This document shows, piece after piece, positions 42,194 to 53,130 of a DNA stretch of 64,000 nt. The notes under the pieces were generated by a model, which was not told where the DNA came from, made no database searches, and saw only the letters and a list, made by a program, of their open reading frames with translations. Position numbers and translations under genes: made by a program. Within the stretch, counting starts at the first letter, position 1; each line of letters begins with the position of its first letter. The stretch lies in the NCBI GenBank assembly GCA_946122785.1, contig CAMGYJ010000008.1, positions 57,670,963 to 57,734,962 of the forward strand, given 5' to 3'. The stretch is from Linum tenue. Its lineage: Eukaryota; Streptophyta; Magnoliopsida; Malpighiales; Linaceae.

Positions 42194-43164
42194 TATCAGG
42201 ATACATTCAGGTTTGGAATTGCAGTCGTGGAGGATCAACCATTGCTGACACTAGAAGAGCTCTAGGAACGTCGTCATTCTATCTCGGAAGCAACAGAAGA
42301 GCTGAGCTAGAACGGTGGCGTTTTGTTTAGTGTCAGCTGCCCCTTTCCGTTTTTACTATAAATAGACACCTGTGTTGATTTGATAGGTAGATAGGGCTCA
42401 AGATAGGGTGAGTAACCTTAGGGTGAGTAACTATGAGTAACCAAATCTGGACCTTTCTTTTAAGTGGCTGCAGATCTAAGGGTGGAGAATTAAAGGAATT
42501 TATTTTCCCTACTTTTCTTGATTGGATCATATCTTCTTCATTCTAACTCGGATTTCATTTTTTTTTTGCACAAATGGAACGAGTTCGTTGTGCTCTACAA
42601 AATGATATCCACTTTCAAAATTTTATGGGTGAAAAAATTTCATACCTCTCGTTACCAACTCCATACCATACTATACCACCCTGGTATGGGGTGGTATTTT
42701 TCATACCATATGGTATGCTGTTATTTAATACCAGTCAATACCATATGGTATAGACTGGTAATAACGGAAAAAAATTTTTTGTTCCAAAAAATATCAAAGT
42801 GGATATCATTTTGAAGAGCACAATTAATCTGATCTAACTGTGCAAAAAAAATAAATTCCGAGTTAAAACGAGTGATATATCGTCCGTTAAAAATTAAGGG
42901 AAGGAAAATTAAAGGGTTTTCGAAGAGAGAGAAAGAAGCGCTGATGTGGCGAATTCTTATTGGGTTATACATAAAGTTACTCACCTATTGGTTACTGACA
43001 TGATCTGGACCCGGTAGATAGAATTGTTACCGTTATTATTAGTTTCTTTCTTTCTTTCTTTTCTCCCTGTACAGTCAGCTTAATGTGCATATATAAGAAG
43101 CCCTTGAAGCAACCATAAACTCTGCGGGTTTCACCACAAATCTAGTTCTTTACGAGATTTCTCA
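42194..43164 (+). repeat. 3' LTR of copia element H, containing a MITE
   Basis: It starts TATCAGGATACATT after the purine tract TTGAGGGAGG and ends GATTTCTCA before GTCTC. Homology with the 5' LTR is interrupted at 42394 and resumes at 43013; without the insert it is about 345 bp. Confidence 0.92.
42395..43012. mobile_element. Mutator-type MITE inserted in the copia LTR
   Basis: The 618-bp insert is flanked by a perfect 9-bp duplication GGTAGATAG (42386-42394 and 43013-43021), the length typical of Mutator-like elements. The ends form long imperfect inverted repeats: the left end GGCTCAAGAT, GAGTAACC, GGTGAGTAACT corresponds to the inverse of the right end AGTTACTCACC, GGTTACTGAC, ATCTGGACCC. 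Further inside, AAAATGATATCCACTTT (42599) faces AAAGTGGATATCATTTT (42798). The centre holds repeated CCATACCATA-type palindromes (42655-42750). No transposase is encoded, so it is non-autonomous. Confidence 0.85.
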
Positions 43165-44155
43165 GTCTCCAACCGAACATCGATGGACTAATCACCACCC
43201 TGAGACTTCTTTCTCACACCATGTAAAAGAAACATAAGTTCGCTGGACGACCGACTAGTGATCCACTGGGATCAAGCATTTGTCTTCTCGATTATGCCCT
43301 AATGTGTATATATACATTTAAATGTTTCAATTCAAATGATATATTTATTGGTAATTAATTATGTCCATCTGTCTAATCAGATTAAAAAAAGAAAAATATA
43401 TTACTTGACAGTTGAATAAAACAGAGCGATTGAAAAAGTGGCAATTCTTTCCACTTTTTCTTTTTTACTCCTTTCGTGTGTGGATTCACCTGGAATTGGT
43501 TGACTAGCTTTTTAGGAGCTTTCCTTCCAAAAAAAAAAAACTGTCTTGGAGCTCGCCATTTGGTTCAATCATGCACTCTCTCATCTCATCTCATCTCATC
43601 TCATCTCATCTCATCTCATCCCTGGAACCTGGGCAAGTTCAGTTTATTATGGTGGGGAAAATGCATGCTTGACACCCTTTGCACAGAAAGCACTGCAGCA
43701 AAAGAAAGGACCCTGCTGCTGCTTACATAAAAGATTCTATAATAGCTTAACAAACTTGGACAATGCTCTCTCACTCTCACACACTCCTTAATTTCCCTTT
43801 ACAAACTTGATCTTGTCCCTTCTAAACACGCCCCTTCAATGACTGAAAGGTTCAGGCTTGAAAAAGGAAACCTGAACTAGGAACATGGTTCTCCAAGTAC
43901 AGCTTGAAAAAGAGAATCAAATATCAAGAGTATCTTACAGCAATTACAAAGCCACAATCTGTGCTAAAAATGAATAAAGAAGAAAGAAACATCACAATCT
44001 GGTTTCTTTCTGCCATGTAAAATTTCAGTTTGTCAACAAGAAACAAAAAAAAAAAAAAAAAGGAAAAAAAGCAGTACCCTAAGCATTGGTAAATTCGTCT
44101 ACACTGCTGATTCTTGAAAAGGAGCTTCAGCAATACCTGGATTGTTCTTCTTTAT
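43165..44155. other. Flank between copia element H and the SPL gene
   Basis: No gene is recognised. It holds the TSD GTCTC (43165-43169), a small hairpin (GAAAAAGTGG / CCACTTTTTC, 43432-43461), a TCATC microsatellite (43580-43620) and a poly-A run (44046-44062). The part next to 44155 is the likely 3' UTR of the SPL gene on the minus strand. Confidence 0.6.
43580..43620. repeat. (TCATC)n microsatellite
   Basis: About eight uninterrupted copies of a 5-bp unit. Confidence 0.95.
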
Positions 44156-46203
44156 TTATACACTTAGGCCATTGGTTGTGAAGAAACCAAATAAATCCTC
44201 GGTCTCGTTCTTCATTTGTATGATGGTCCTTTGTTGTTCCACACGCTGAAGGTGTGATGACAGCTGAAGCAAGTCAACTGTATGTTCATTCTCTGGAGAA
44301 CCACGGTTCTTGGAATTCGAAACATCTGGTTTCACGTGAAGCTCAGTAGCAGCATGATCAGTAGTGACTTGGATGGTGGAGACCATTCGAGGCGAGCAGC
44401 ACTTACATTTACCACACATACCTGAACTCTGGTAGGAGTGATCCAACCGACTAGAGGAAATGCCCTTAGGGTATTGTGCTTTGTGTGACAGAAGAGAGAG
44501 AGCACGGCTAGAGTGGGATGATACCCCAGCTAGCTCGTGTATGAATGATGAGACTGAGTAATCTGGTTGGCTTGCCAGCCACTGGTCACTAGTCATCGGA
44601 AATGCTGACTGAGGATTAAAACTTGGCTTTTCGTCAAACGAAGAAACATGACTGTACCGGTTAGCTTCTGGAAACAGGAATGAAGTTCTCTTAGGTAGAG
44701 GAGTGTCGATAAATCTACTGCCTGAAAAAATCCATGAACAGCATAAGTTTGTGGAGGTGGAAAAATGCTTCACATCTATGAAACTCCCTTTCAGAAAAAG
44801 CTTAAGGCAAGGAAATGATGAACAGCAGCAAATTCAGTGTGCATCCACCCAAGTTGTAAGGGATATTTAGGCTGATGGATTTGGGTCTTGGATAAACGTT
44901 GCTCCAAATCCTTGGATCATTAAGATGTCTTTTTATTTAATGGAAATTGGATGGTTTTGAACTGTTGGTAGGATTGTGGTAATAAAGAGCTATGCAAATA
45001 CAAGTATGGGAGGATTTGGAAAAATTACCCTGGATGGTATTTCGAAATCTCTCCACCAGGGGTAAATAAATAACAATAATTAGACAGAAATGCAAGTAAA
45101 ACGAGGGTTTGATAATACAAAAACCTGGAAGGAATATTTATTAATGCTAATTTGGTTCTAATGACAACTTATGGAATCTAATACGGAATCCACTTGAAAA
45201 AACAAGTCCATTAAACAATAGATTTTCACTATCACCGAGTAAAAATCAACCCTATTTCAAAATCTGTCGACGTTCAAAGCTATTGATTTTTAACAATCTA
45301 CCCCTTTCAATAATACACTAGCCAAACAACACCTATGCCTTGGAAAAAAAAATTAAGTGGTTAAGGAGTATACATTACATCATCAGTCTACTCTTGATAC
45401 CTTGATATTGTTGCAGTAGCTTGTAGGCATTGTTCGAGAAGCCACTGAATTGAGGCTTCCTTCTCCTTTGATTGTGGCCTGCTAGGCGTTTTCGACAGCT
45501 ACGCTTGCCATCATCAAACTCACATAGCAAATGGAACCTAAATTCATCAAAATACAAAGGGTTTAAGATAGGCTGTGGAGTATATTTTTAGAGTAAAAAC
45601 TAAAACGAGAAATTCATGTAACACATAAACCAACCTGCTGCACTGCTGGCAAAATCTCTGTTGAATCCCATTAACAATGACCTTAGGAGTCTTAGTGTGG
45701 AGCTCACACACTTTATGCCGCTTGTGGTACTCCTTCAAGGAGCTAAGATCCTTGTTACAACCATAGACCTGACAGAATGGAATCACGATTCGAGCTCTCT
45801 TCACTGGAGTAGCATGTTCCACAGAATGCAGCAGTGCTCTCTTATGGCAAAACTCACTGTTCTGTGCGTCTATGCAGTCACCCAAACTCCCTAGCTTCAA
45901 ATCAATAAGTGATGATGATCCCTGACTGCTGGGTGCTAAATGGGAATTCGAAGCTACCAAGATATGCGAATCAAAACCCAGAACACTACCACCAAACATC
46001 TCCAAAACAGGGGTTTTGTTATCTCCATAAGGACTTATTGGCACATCATGCAAACCCATACCAACAAATTCCAGGCTATCAATTGATTCCCTGTCCCATT
46101 CTCCCACTTCTGTTTGACTACTCGAGAACACGTCAACCGGGAATTCTACCTCATCAGTGAAGAAATGGGCTCTTCCTTCTGAAGCATAACTCCAAGACTC
46201 CAT
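44156..46203 (-). CDS. SPL6: SBP-box transcription factor, SPL6 clade (three coding exons)
   Basis: Coding exons on the minus strand: 46203-45635, 45537-45401 and 44721-44156, joined by GT-AG introns (45634-45538 and 45400-44722); total 1272 nt, 423 residues, frame intact. The protein starts MESWSY. The SBP DNA-binding domain spans residues about 144-217: [21 protein letters not shown] (zinc-binding Cys/His) and the nuclear localisation stretch [17 protein letters not shown]; the first intron falls within CSR/FH as is usual for SPL genes. Residues 309-314 are ALSLLS, encoded by the miR156 target. The C-terminal [17 protein letters not shown] and the N-terminal MxSWSY are features I know from SPL6. 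SPL proteins bind GTAC-core promoter elements in the nucleus and control phase change and development. The symbol is assigned by clade resemblance. Confidence 0.93.
44486..44505 (-). promoter_or_regulatory. miR156 target site in SPL exon 3
   Basis: The minus strand reads GTGCTCTCTCTCTTCTGTCA, the standard miR156/157-responsive sequence of plant SPL genes, in frame as ALSLLS. It predicts post-transcriptional repression in juvenile tissue. Confidence 0.95.
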
Positions 46204-47540
46204 GTTTTTAGTAAAGAGCAGAAGTTGAACAACTTTCAGAGACCTGCTAGCATCCCAAAAAAACTGTCAATCCTAAAGCCAGGTTCATTTGCACTGTTGA
46301 ACTAAGTTGACTAAATTTTGATTATTTTAAAGGGGGGGAGAAGCTGAGAAGGAACAACTCAGCAAGAAATATTCCCAGCAACTGTAATTCCCTAATTAAG
46401 TAAGTGGTGAAATCAACAGTAACTGCTATCAAATTCTGAGACCGCTATCTGGAATAAATTACTGCACGAATCATATAGTGATAGCGACTCTTGAAGGAAA
46501 ATCCAACAAAAGAAGGGAAGCAAAAGGGAGCAGCACATAGAAAATGACAATATCGACCTACACAAAACAACAAATTAATTAACAATACGTCAATACCTAA
46601 CTCTCTTCGTTCAAAATTTGATAATCTCACATCAAGATGAAAATAGCTGCCGAGAAACGGTAAATTCCATCATTTACATTTCACTTCCCCTCTATTTTTC
46701 CCAGCAACCAAACAGCAATGAGTCTATTCAAATACCTATACAACAGAAACAGGGATACCAACTCTCAGCAGCTTAATCCCAAAAAGGAAAAAACTTTAAA
46801 GCAATCGGCAGGATCATTAACTTGGTGGTTGAGAATTACAATTCAGGTAACTGGGATGCCCCCAGATTCTAACAAGTCCACCCCCACCGGAGCTTCTCGG
46901 GAAACAAACGGCACACTTGAACGGTAAAAATCCAAAAGAAGGGAACAAAGCAAAATTGAGGATTAAAGCTCTTCGGTTTCGGGGTTACCGGAAAAATGGC
47001 GATTGACGAATGACAAGAAGCGAAGAATCAAGTAAGGAGGGGAGGGAAGGGACGGTTGTAGCATATGCAGTGGGAGTCGGCTTGATTTCCACAACTCACT
47101 CAGTCAATCTCTTTCTAATTTCTATATCTCTCTTAGTCTGACTCTCTGTTTTTCTGCCTCTTACATCTGCAGCAAAAAAAACATTGTAGGAGCTCTCTTT
47201 TGTAGCTTCACTTTGTGAAATCTCATCACCAATTTTGCTTTATTTCCTGCCCCTAACAAAGTTTGTTTATTCTAGTTTGTAAGTTGTGGTTGTTAAATTG
47301 ATGTATTGTTGTAAATACATTTATAATATTATACATGTATTGTCGAATTTGATGCATTGTAAAATATAATGTTTGGTATGTGTGATTGTGTATGTCACTT
47401 CACCTAAAGCTGAGACATAACAATCACTCATTTTGAGTTATAGTTTATGTCAAAACACAGAAACAATCCATGTATTGTTTCTCCTAAAAAATAAAAAGAA
47501 CGATGCATTCTAAACAATACATACATAGTAACAATCTCAA
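46204..47540 (-). promoter_or_regulatory. 5' UTR and promoter region of the SPL gene
   Basis: The minus strand from about 47180 to 46990 looks like a plant leader (AGAGAGTCAGACTAAGAGAG at about 47140-47120). A donor-like GGTAACC near 46985 and an acceptor-like CTAGCAG near 46245 suggest an intron in the 5' UTR; this is inference. No convincing TATA box was found. At 47541 the region is cut by element D, so any regulatory DNA further upstream now lies beyond 57520. Confidence 0.5.
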
Positions 47541-48988
47541 AGATTCGGGCCTGATTGCACAATTTTATCTCCGTTTCCCTTGAGCGTTTGTAGCATTTTG
47601 AACTCCTAAAAGGGTGGGTTTACGCTAGGTTTTGTGCGTTTTAGTGTGTTTCAGGATCCAACAGGTGAAACCAGCCCCGGAGTCGAAAGTTGGACGAAAA
47701 GAGGAAAAGACCGGGCAAAGAGGGTGATCCAGGCGAGCTTCACGGGTTAGCATTAGAGTTCACGGTCCCCTATGGCCGTGAACTAAAGCCCAAAACCGTG
47801 AATTGCGATGCGTCCATGGAGAAATCTGCAGTTACTGGCGCGAGACGAGTTCACGGTCAATAAGACCGTGAAGATTGAGGCCAAACCGTGAACTCCTGAT
47901 GGCGAAGCGTTGCGTTTCGACATCGCACTCTGTGTTCACGGACGCGTTGAAGAGTTCACGGCCGTGAACTGAGCCCGATCCTGTTATAAAGTGTGAGCTG
48001 AAAGGAAGAGAGAGGAGGGCCCAAGTGTGAGAAAGTGTCTTCTTCTTCTTCTTCTTCATATTTTAGAGAGAGAAAGGACGAACCAAAGAAGAAGGAAGTA
48101 TAGGGTTTGCTCCAAGTGGTGAATTGGGAAGAATCTCCCCAAGAGAAGATAAACACAAGATTAGAGGAGATTTGAGGCATCACCATGATGGTTTCTACCT
48201 CTTTCTCTTGTGTTCTTCCCCTTTCTAGCATATAGTAGTACTCTTTTTCACTTGGGTGTTGTGAAACCCTAACTATTTGCCATGTAGTTGTAGTGTAACT
48301 TGAATGATTGTTTATGGGTGTTGTTTAATTTAATGATTGATGTATTTTTCATGATGATTGTGGATGTGTGTGCTTAGCAATCTAATTGGCCATTCTAACC
48401 TAGGTTAGAGGGTAAACCCCCCTGTCCAAAAGAGGCTCAATTGAGTTGGGATTCCTTGGGCTTGACAAGCCACCTACCTAGGTTAATGTAGGGCAAACCT
48501 CTGTCTTGAATTAAGCAACTAGGTTAACCATGATTAAGCCGTCCAACCATTGGTTTGAGGGAGAAGGAAAGTCAACCCTTAATTGCCTTAACCAAGAGGG
48601 CTACTCTTGTAGCCTATAATGTATCCCTTGGTTTGGCAATTGAGAGTGTGGTCCTCGACCATAGTTGCACCTCCTAGCATTTCATGATCTCCTTGCCCAT
48701 AACGTCCCATTCGAGTCCACGTGCCATGGTAGTAGTCAGGGGGAAGCGACACCCGAGTGATTCTTCTCTTCTAGAGCTTTCAAACCATTTACCTTTGCTT
48801 TGTTTTGATTTAATACTCATAGTTTTCAACCAAAAACCAATTCGCTAGATAATGCTGAAAACAACGGAAGCAGGGGTACACGGGTCGGCCCGGGTTGATA
48901 TTTAAACATACTTGCTCTATATTGCACCCATCTAAGGTTTATACTTGGGCCTTAGGTGGGAATTTATTGTGATATTCGGGACGAGTCA
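47541..48988 (+). repeat. 5' LTR of element D
   Basis: Collinear with 56083-57520. Palindromic GTTCACGG words lie at 47758-47975 followed by TATAAAG at 47985-47991, then a (CTT)n run (48038-48057) in the presumed leader. It ends ACGAGTCA. Confidence 0.92.
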
Positions 48989-48994
48989 AATTTT

Positions 48995-49012
48995 TGGCGC
49001 CGTTGCCGGGGA
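48995..49012 (+). other. Primer-binding site, tRNA-Asp type (element D)
   Basis: TGGCGCCGTTGCCGGGGA, exact, 6 bp after the LTR end. Confidence 0.93.
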
Positions 49013-49139
49013 CCTTCGGTTCGTTATTTTGAAAAAGTTGTTTGGTGTTAATCTATCTTTTAACTTTCAGCTTTGTTTGTTTGAGTGTTTTGGTTGTGCT
49101 AGATGTAGTTTTGTTCTCTAAGTGTGTGCAGGAAGGTGC

Positions 49140-51902
49140 ATGACCGGAGCAATCCGGCGCCCTTAGTACCGCTTGACGAGAACATCAACCGGACTCTTCG
49201 GCTCCTAGCTCGGGAGAGAGAGTTAGCGGAAGCAAGGAGGAGAAGTGAAGAGAGGGGACAACCATTTTGTCATGGAGTTAGTGGAGAAGAAGTTGAAGGA
49301 GTTGAAGGAGAAGTTGATATTGGAGTTGAGATGGCAGAGAACCAAAGAGAAGGAGCCGCCGCCCAGGCTCACAACCATAATGAGGAGGCGACCGAGGAGG
49401 AAGCCCCGAGGACAATGGGGTATTACATGGCCCCACGGTCGGCGAACATTCAGTCGCCTATCCTACACCCTCCCGTGGCGGCCAACAATTTCGAGATTAA
49501 GTCGGCCCTCGTGACAATGATTCAGAATAATGCTTTGTTCCATGGGCTCATAAGTGAATCACCGAGGGAGCACGTGCAACGATTTCTTGAGCTCGCGGGG
49601 AGTTTGAAGATTAATGGCATGCGGGGGAAGCTTTGCAACTAAGGCTTTTCCCTTGCTCACTTGCGGGGAAGGCACTTAGATGGCTCAACAACCGTCCGCC
49701 TCATTCAATTACCTCGTGGGATGATCTTATCAACAAATTTATGACCCGCTATTGCCCGCCTTCGAAGATGGCCGAGTAGAGAAAGAAGATCACCTATTTC
49801 GAGCAAGATGGAGATGAAACCTCGAGGGATGCTTGGGAAAGATTCTCCTATTAGTTTCTTCAATGCCCTCACCATGGGTTCGAAGAACAATTCCGGATTG
49901 AAACTTTCTACGGAGGGCTCATACATGAAGACAAGATTCTCATTGATTCTCTTTGTCAAGGGAGGCTAATGAATATGACCCCGCCACAAGTGACCCAATT
50001 GTTAGAAGATATGGCCCACAAAGTATGATTGGGGTTTGACGAGAAACGGGAAAAGGAGCAATGAAAGAGGAGTAAGAAGTGTGGGAGCGAGTGCTCCACT
50101 TGAGGCAAAATTCGATAAGTTGATCGAGGTAATTCTTGAGGATAAGAAGCACGGGAAGAGAGCGGTGATGTCGTGCGATTGGTGTTCAAGCACGAACCAT
50201 GAGTTGGCGGATTGTCAAGCAATGAAGGAAGCAAGCACTTCGGAGGAACAAGTCAATTTCGTTGCCAATGCTAGGGGGAACAACCCGTATAGCAATACCT
50301 ATAACCCCTGATGAGAAAATCATCCTAACTTTGCTTGGTCGACCCCGACTAATCCCCCGGTTTCCAAGGCCCTACGGGAAATTACCAACCTCGGCCAACC
50401 TTCATTCAACAAAGGCCGCAATTTCAAGGCTCGAACTTCCAACAACCTTACCAAGTACAAGGTGGACAATGGTTTCAACAACAACAACAACAACCCGGCA
50501 AGCTATCCAAACTTGAAGACCTTGTGAATATCTTTGTGAGCACCAGTGCTCAGAAGTTCGAGAAGATTGAGCAAATTATGGATGTGGCAACTACCAAGTT
50601 TACCTCGGTTGAGGCGGGACTCCGAAGCCATCTAGAAAGCCTTCAAATTTTGGAGGTGGAAATTGGCAATTTTGTCGGTATCCTCACCGAGAGACCAAAG
50701 GGAGCCCTACCCTCTCAAACCATTGCCAACCCCAAAGATCAAGCCGGGTGTAATGCGATTTACTTGAGAAGTGGGAAGGTGACCCCGGGAGTTGTTGCTA
50801 AGGAAGTGATTGAGATGGAAGACTCCAACCCCGAGGATGGAGATGAAGAGCCCTCGAAGGGAGAGAAATAAGTGGCAAGGAAGGCATCGCCAACACCATC
50901 TCCGACGGCTGAGTAGAAGCCACCTCTTCCTTTCCCCACAAGGGTGTACAAGGAGTGGTTGGAAGCGGAGTGTGGGGCCTTCATGGAGATGCTCTGAAAT
51001 CTCCACCTCAACATCCCCTTCCTCGAAGCTATGGCTCACATGCCAAGGTAGGCAAAGTATGTCAAAGGATTCCTCACCAAGAAACCGAAGTTCGAAGACC
51101 TCACCAATGTGACTATAGGCGAGGAGTGCTCGGCCTTCATCCTCAACTGGTTTCCCAAGAAGCAACCCAATCCAGGTAGCTTCACTATCCCTCTTAGTAT
51201 TGGTAACCATCACATAGAAAATGCCTTGGTGGATTTAGGAGCAAGTGTGAATGTGATGCCCTATAAGGTATCCAAAAGGCTAGACCTAGGTGAACTTAAG
51301 ACCACTAAGCTTAGTGTCACATTAGCCGACCGCTCGGTCATTGATCCTAGGGGCATTGTGGAGGACATGCTAGTACAAGTGGGCAAGTTTTGTTATCCGA
51401 CGGATTTTGTGATCCTTGATATAAGTGAGGACTCGTATATGCCACTCATACTAGGACGTCCCTTCCTTGCCACCGCCAAGGCGTTAATTGATGTTAATGA
51501 GGGGACCTTGATTCTGAGAGATGGTGATGAGAGGATAACTCTTGAAATTGAACCTAATGCTAGGAATGAGGAAGTGAAGGAATTGGTGTCGGATGATTTG
51601 AATGTGAGTGGAGGAGAGCCTCTCAAGGTGAACCCACTATTACTTGTGTTGCTTGTGATGATGTTAAGCAGGAAGTTAAGGAGGGTACTATGCCCAAAGA
51701 GAGGAAGAAGAAAGCATGGAGGGAGAAGATGAAGAAATCTTTGTCCGAAAGAAGGAGAAGGGCAAAGCTAAGGTTCTCATCCAAAAAGGCCACCCCATGG
51801 AGCTTAAGTTGGGAGGCTACATGCCTCGCCTCAAGAACGTGGCGGATCCACCCTCGGTGGCATCATGTTCCAAAGCATGATAGATCCGCAACGTCAAGCT
51901 AG
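49140..51902 (+). pseudogene. gag-protease pseudogene of element D
   Basis: The ATG at 49140 corresponds to the start used in C and G, but one base is missing just after it, so the gag frame (DRSNPAPLVPLDENINRTLR) is entered without its Met. Gag core text: GYYMAPRSANIQSPILHPPV, then after a frameshift at about 49620 RYCPPSKMAE, an internal stop, and FRIETFYGGLIHEDK. Zinc knuckle CDWCSSTNHELADC (about 50176-50217). Coiled segment 50524-50871. Protease 51109-51732 with LVDLGASVNVMPYKVSKRLD and LILGRPFLATAKALIDVNEG. About eight frame breaks. As in C the frame ends in a short basic tail with no RT, RNase H or integrase. Confidence 0.9.
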
Positions 51903-52140
51903 TGACGTTAACTTAGCACTTGTTGGGAGGCAACCCAACGGAGGTTTGTTTTATTTTTCTTATTTTCGTTTTTCTGTTAAGTGAAGAGTTCAAGTGGTCG
52001 AGTGGCATCCCCGTGCCAAGTTTTGTGGTCTTGCGTTTTGAGGTTGTGTTGTGATCGTTAGGAGGAACGGTGGAATAGGTCGAGTCAAAATTTTCTCAGA
52101 AGTGTCCTATTTTCACTCGAGTTCACTGACGGATTTGAGT

Positions 52141-52313
52141 GTTCACGGTCTTACAAGACCGTGAACAAGCAAACGTGTCTATGAACCAGGCACTTCTGCA
52201 TGTGAACCACTTGTCGACCAAACCCCAGTTCACGGACGGACTTGAGTGTTCACGGTCTCTAAGACCGTGAAAAAGCCAACGCGTCCGTGAACGCCGTGCT
52301 TTGCCTATAAAAG
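52141..52313 (+). promoter_or_regulatory. Internal promoter candidate upstream of ORF2 (element D)
   Basis: A perfect 12-bp stem with a 2-base loop (GTTCACGGTCTT / AAGACCGTGAAC, 52141-52166) and a second 10-bp stem (52249-52271) precede TATAAAAG at 52306-52313. LTR text of the same family has the same words ahead of TATAAAG. Confidence 0.6.
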
Positions 52314-52660
52314 GGGTGTGAACGCCTGAACAGTGACTCTTCACTTCACGGCCCAAAACTCGCCGAAAAATTTGAATTCTCGCAGGAAAATCGCTAAAAT
52401 CAGACGTTTTTCATTATTTCACCCATTTCCGGCGAGCAAAACCCAAAACCAATTGCATACCCATTCTCCCCACATCAAAACCGGCTTGTGCGGCAATTTT
52501 GGGGAGATTTGGGCAGTTTTTTCGGCATAGTTGCCGGCGGCGAGTCTCCGACGAGCTTCCAACGAAGCTCCGGCGACCACTCTCCGGTATGTTTTTCAAC
52601 CATTTTTCGCCTTCTTTCGCCCGCACCTCACTTCCTCCTACGTCCTACTTGAGTCTCCAG

Positions 52661-53129
52661 GTTGGTTTTTCAGCTCTACCTTGTTTAATTTGGGAGAATT
52701 AGATTAGGTAGTGAAGTGAGGATGATTTTGTAGTGCCTTGAATGTTAAACCTAGAATTAGGGCGAGGAATTAGGCGAATTAGGTTGATTGAAGGTTGAAA
52801 TGTTGTTGCATGAGCTTAGTTGAGCCTGATGGGCATCTGGTGATTCGAATTGCTTTTATTTGTTGATTTTGCCCACCAAGTGCTAATTGTTGAATGGAAA
52901 TGTGTAGTTGCGTTTGAATGGTGGTTGGTAACCACCGTGGCATGGGTGGGGGTTCGAATCCTTTTTGTAGATGAAGCTTGAAATACCCACAACCATGCCA
53001 CGGTGGGTTGAGCTTAAACGTTTGAGGTCCATAGTAGAAATAAGTGTGGGTGGATTTTTTTTCTTCCTCCCAATGAGTTGTGCTCAACGAATGTTTCCAC
53101 ATACGGCGTTCGTTTGCCAATTTTTGCAG
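52661..53129 (+). other. Candidate leader intron before ORF2 (element D)
   Basis: Donor CTTGAGTCTCCAG/GTTGG at 52660/52661, acceptor CAATTTTTGCAG/GACG at 53129/53130, matching G and C. Confidence 0.55.
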
Positions 53130-53130
53130 G

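Larger units (their letters stand above)
25499..43164 (+). mobile_element. Element H: Ty1/copia retrotransposon, split by element G
   Basis: LTRs at 25499-25832 and 42194-43164 (the latter enlarged by a MITE) are flanked by the 5-bp duplication GTCTC (25494-25498, 43165-43169). The order is tRNA-iMet PBS, gag, PR, IN, RT, RNase H, which is Ty1/copia order. Removing the 12-kb element G and the 0.6-kb MITE leaves an element of about 5 kb, normal for copia. The coding region carries many stops and frameshifts. The LTR starts TA rather than TG; the boundary is set by the TSD. Confidence 0.93.

Noticed and set aside
44156..44773. Treating the 205-codon minus ORF from 44773 as a separate gene
   Set aside because: It is exon 3 of the SPL gene; codons upstream of the acceptor at 44722 are intron sequence.
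50707..51213. 168-codon minus-strand ORF
   Set aside because: Antisense of the gag-PR pseudogene of element D.
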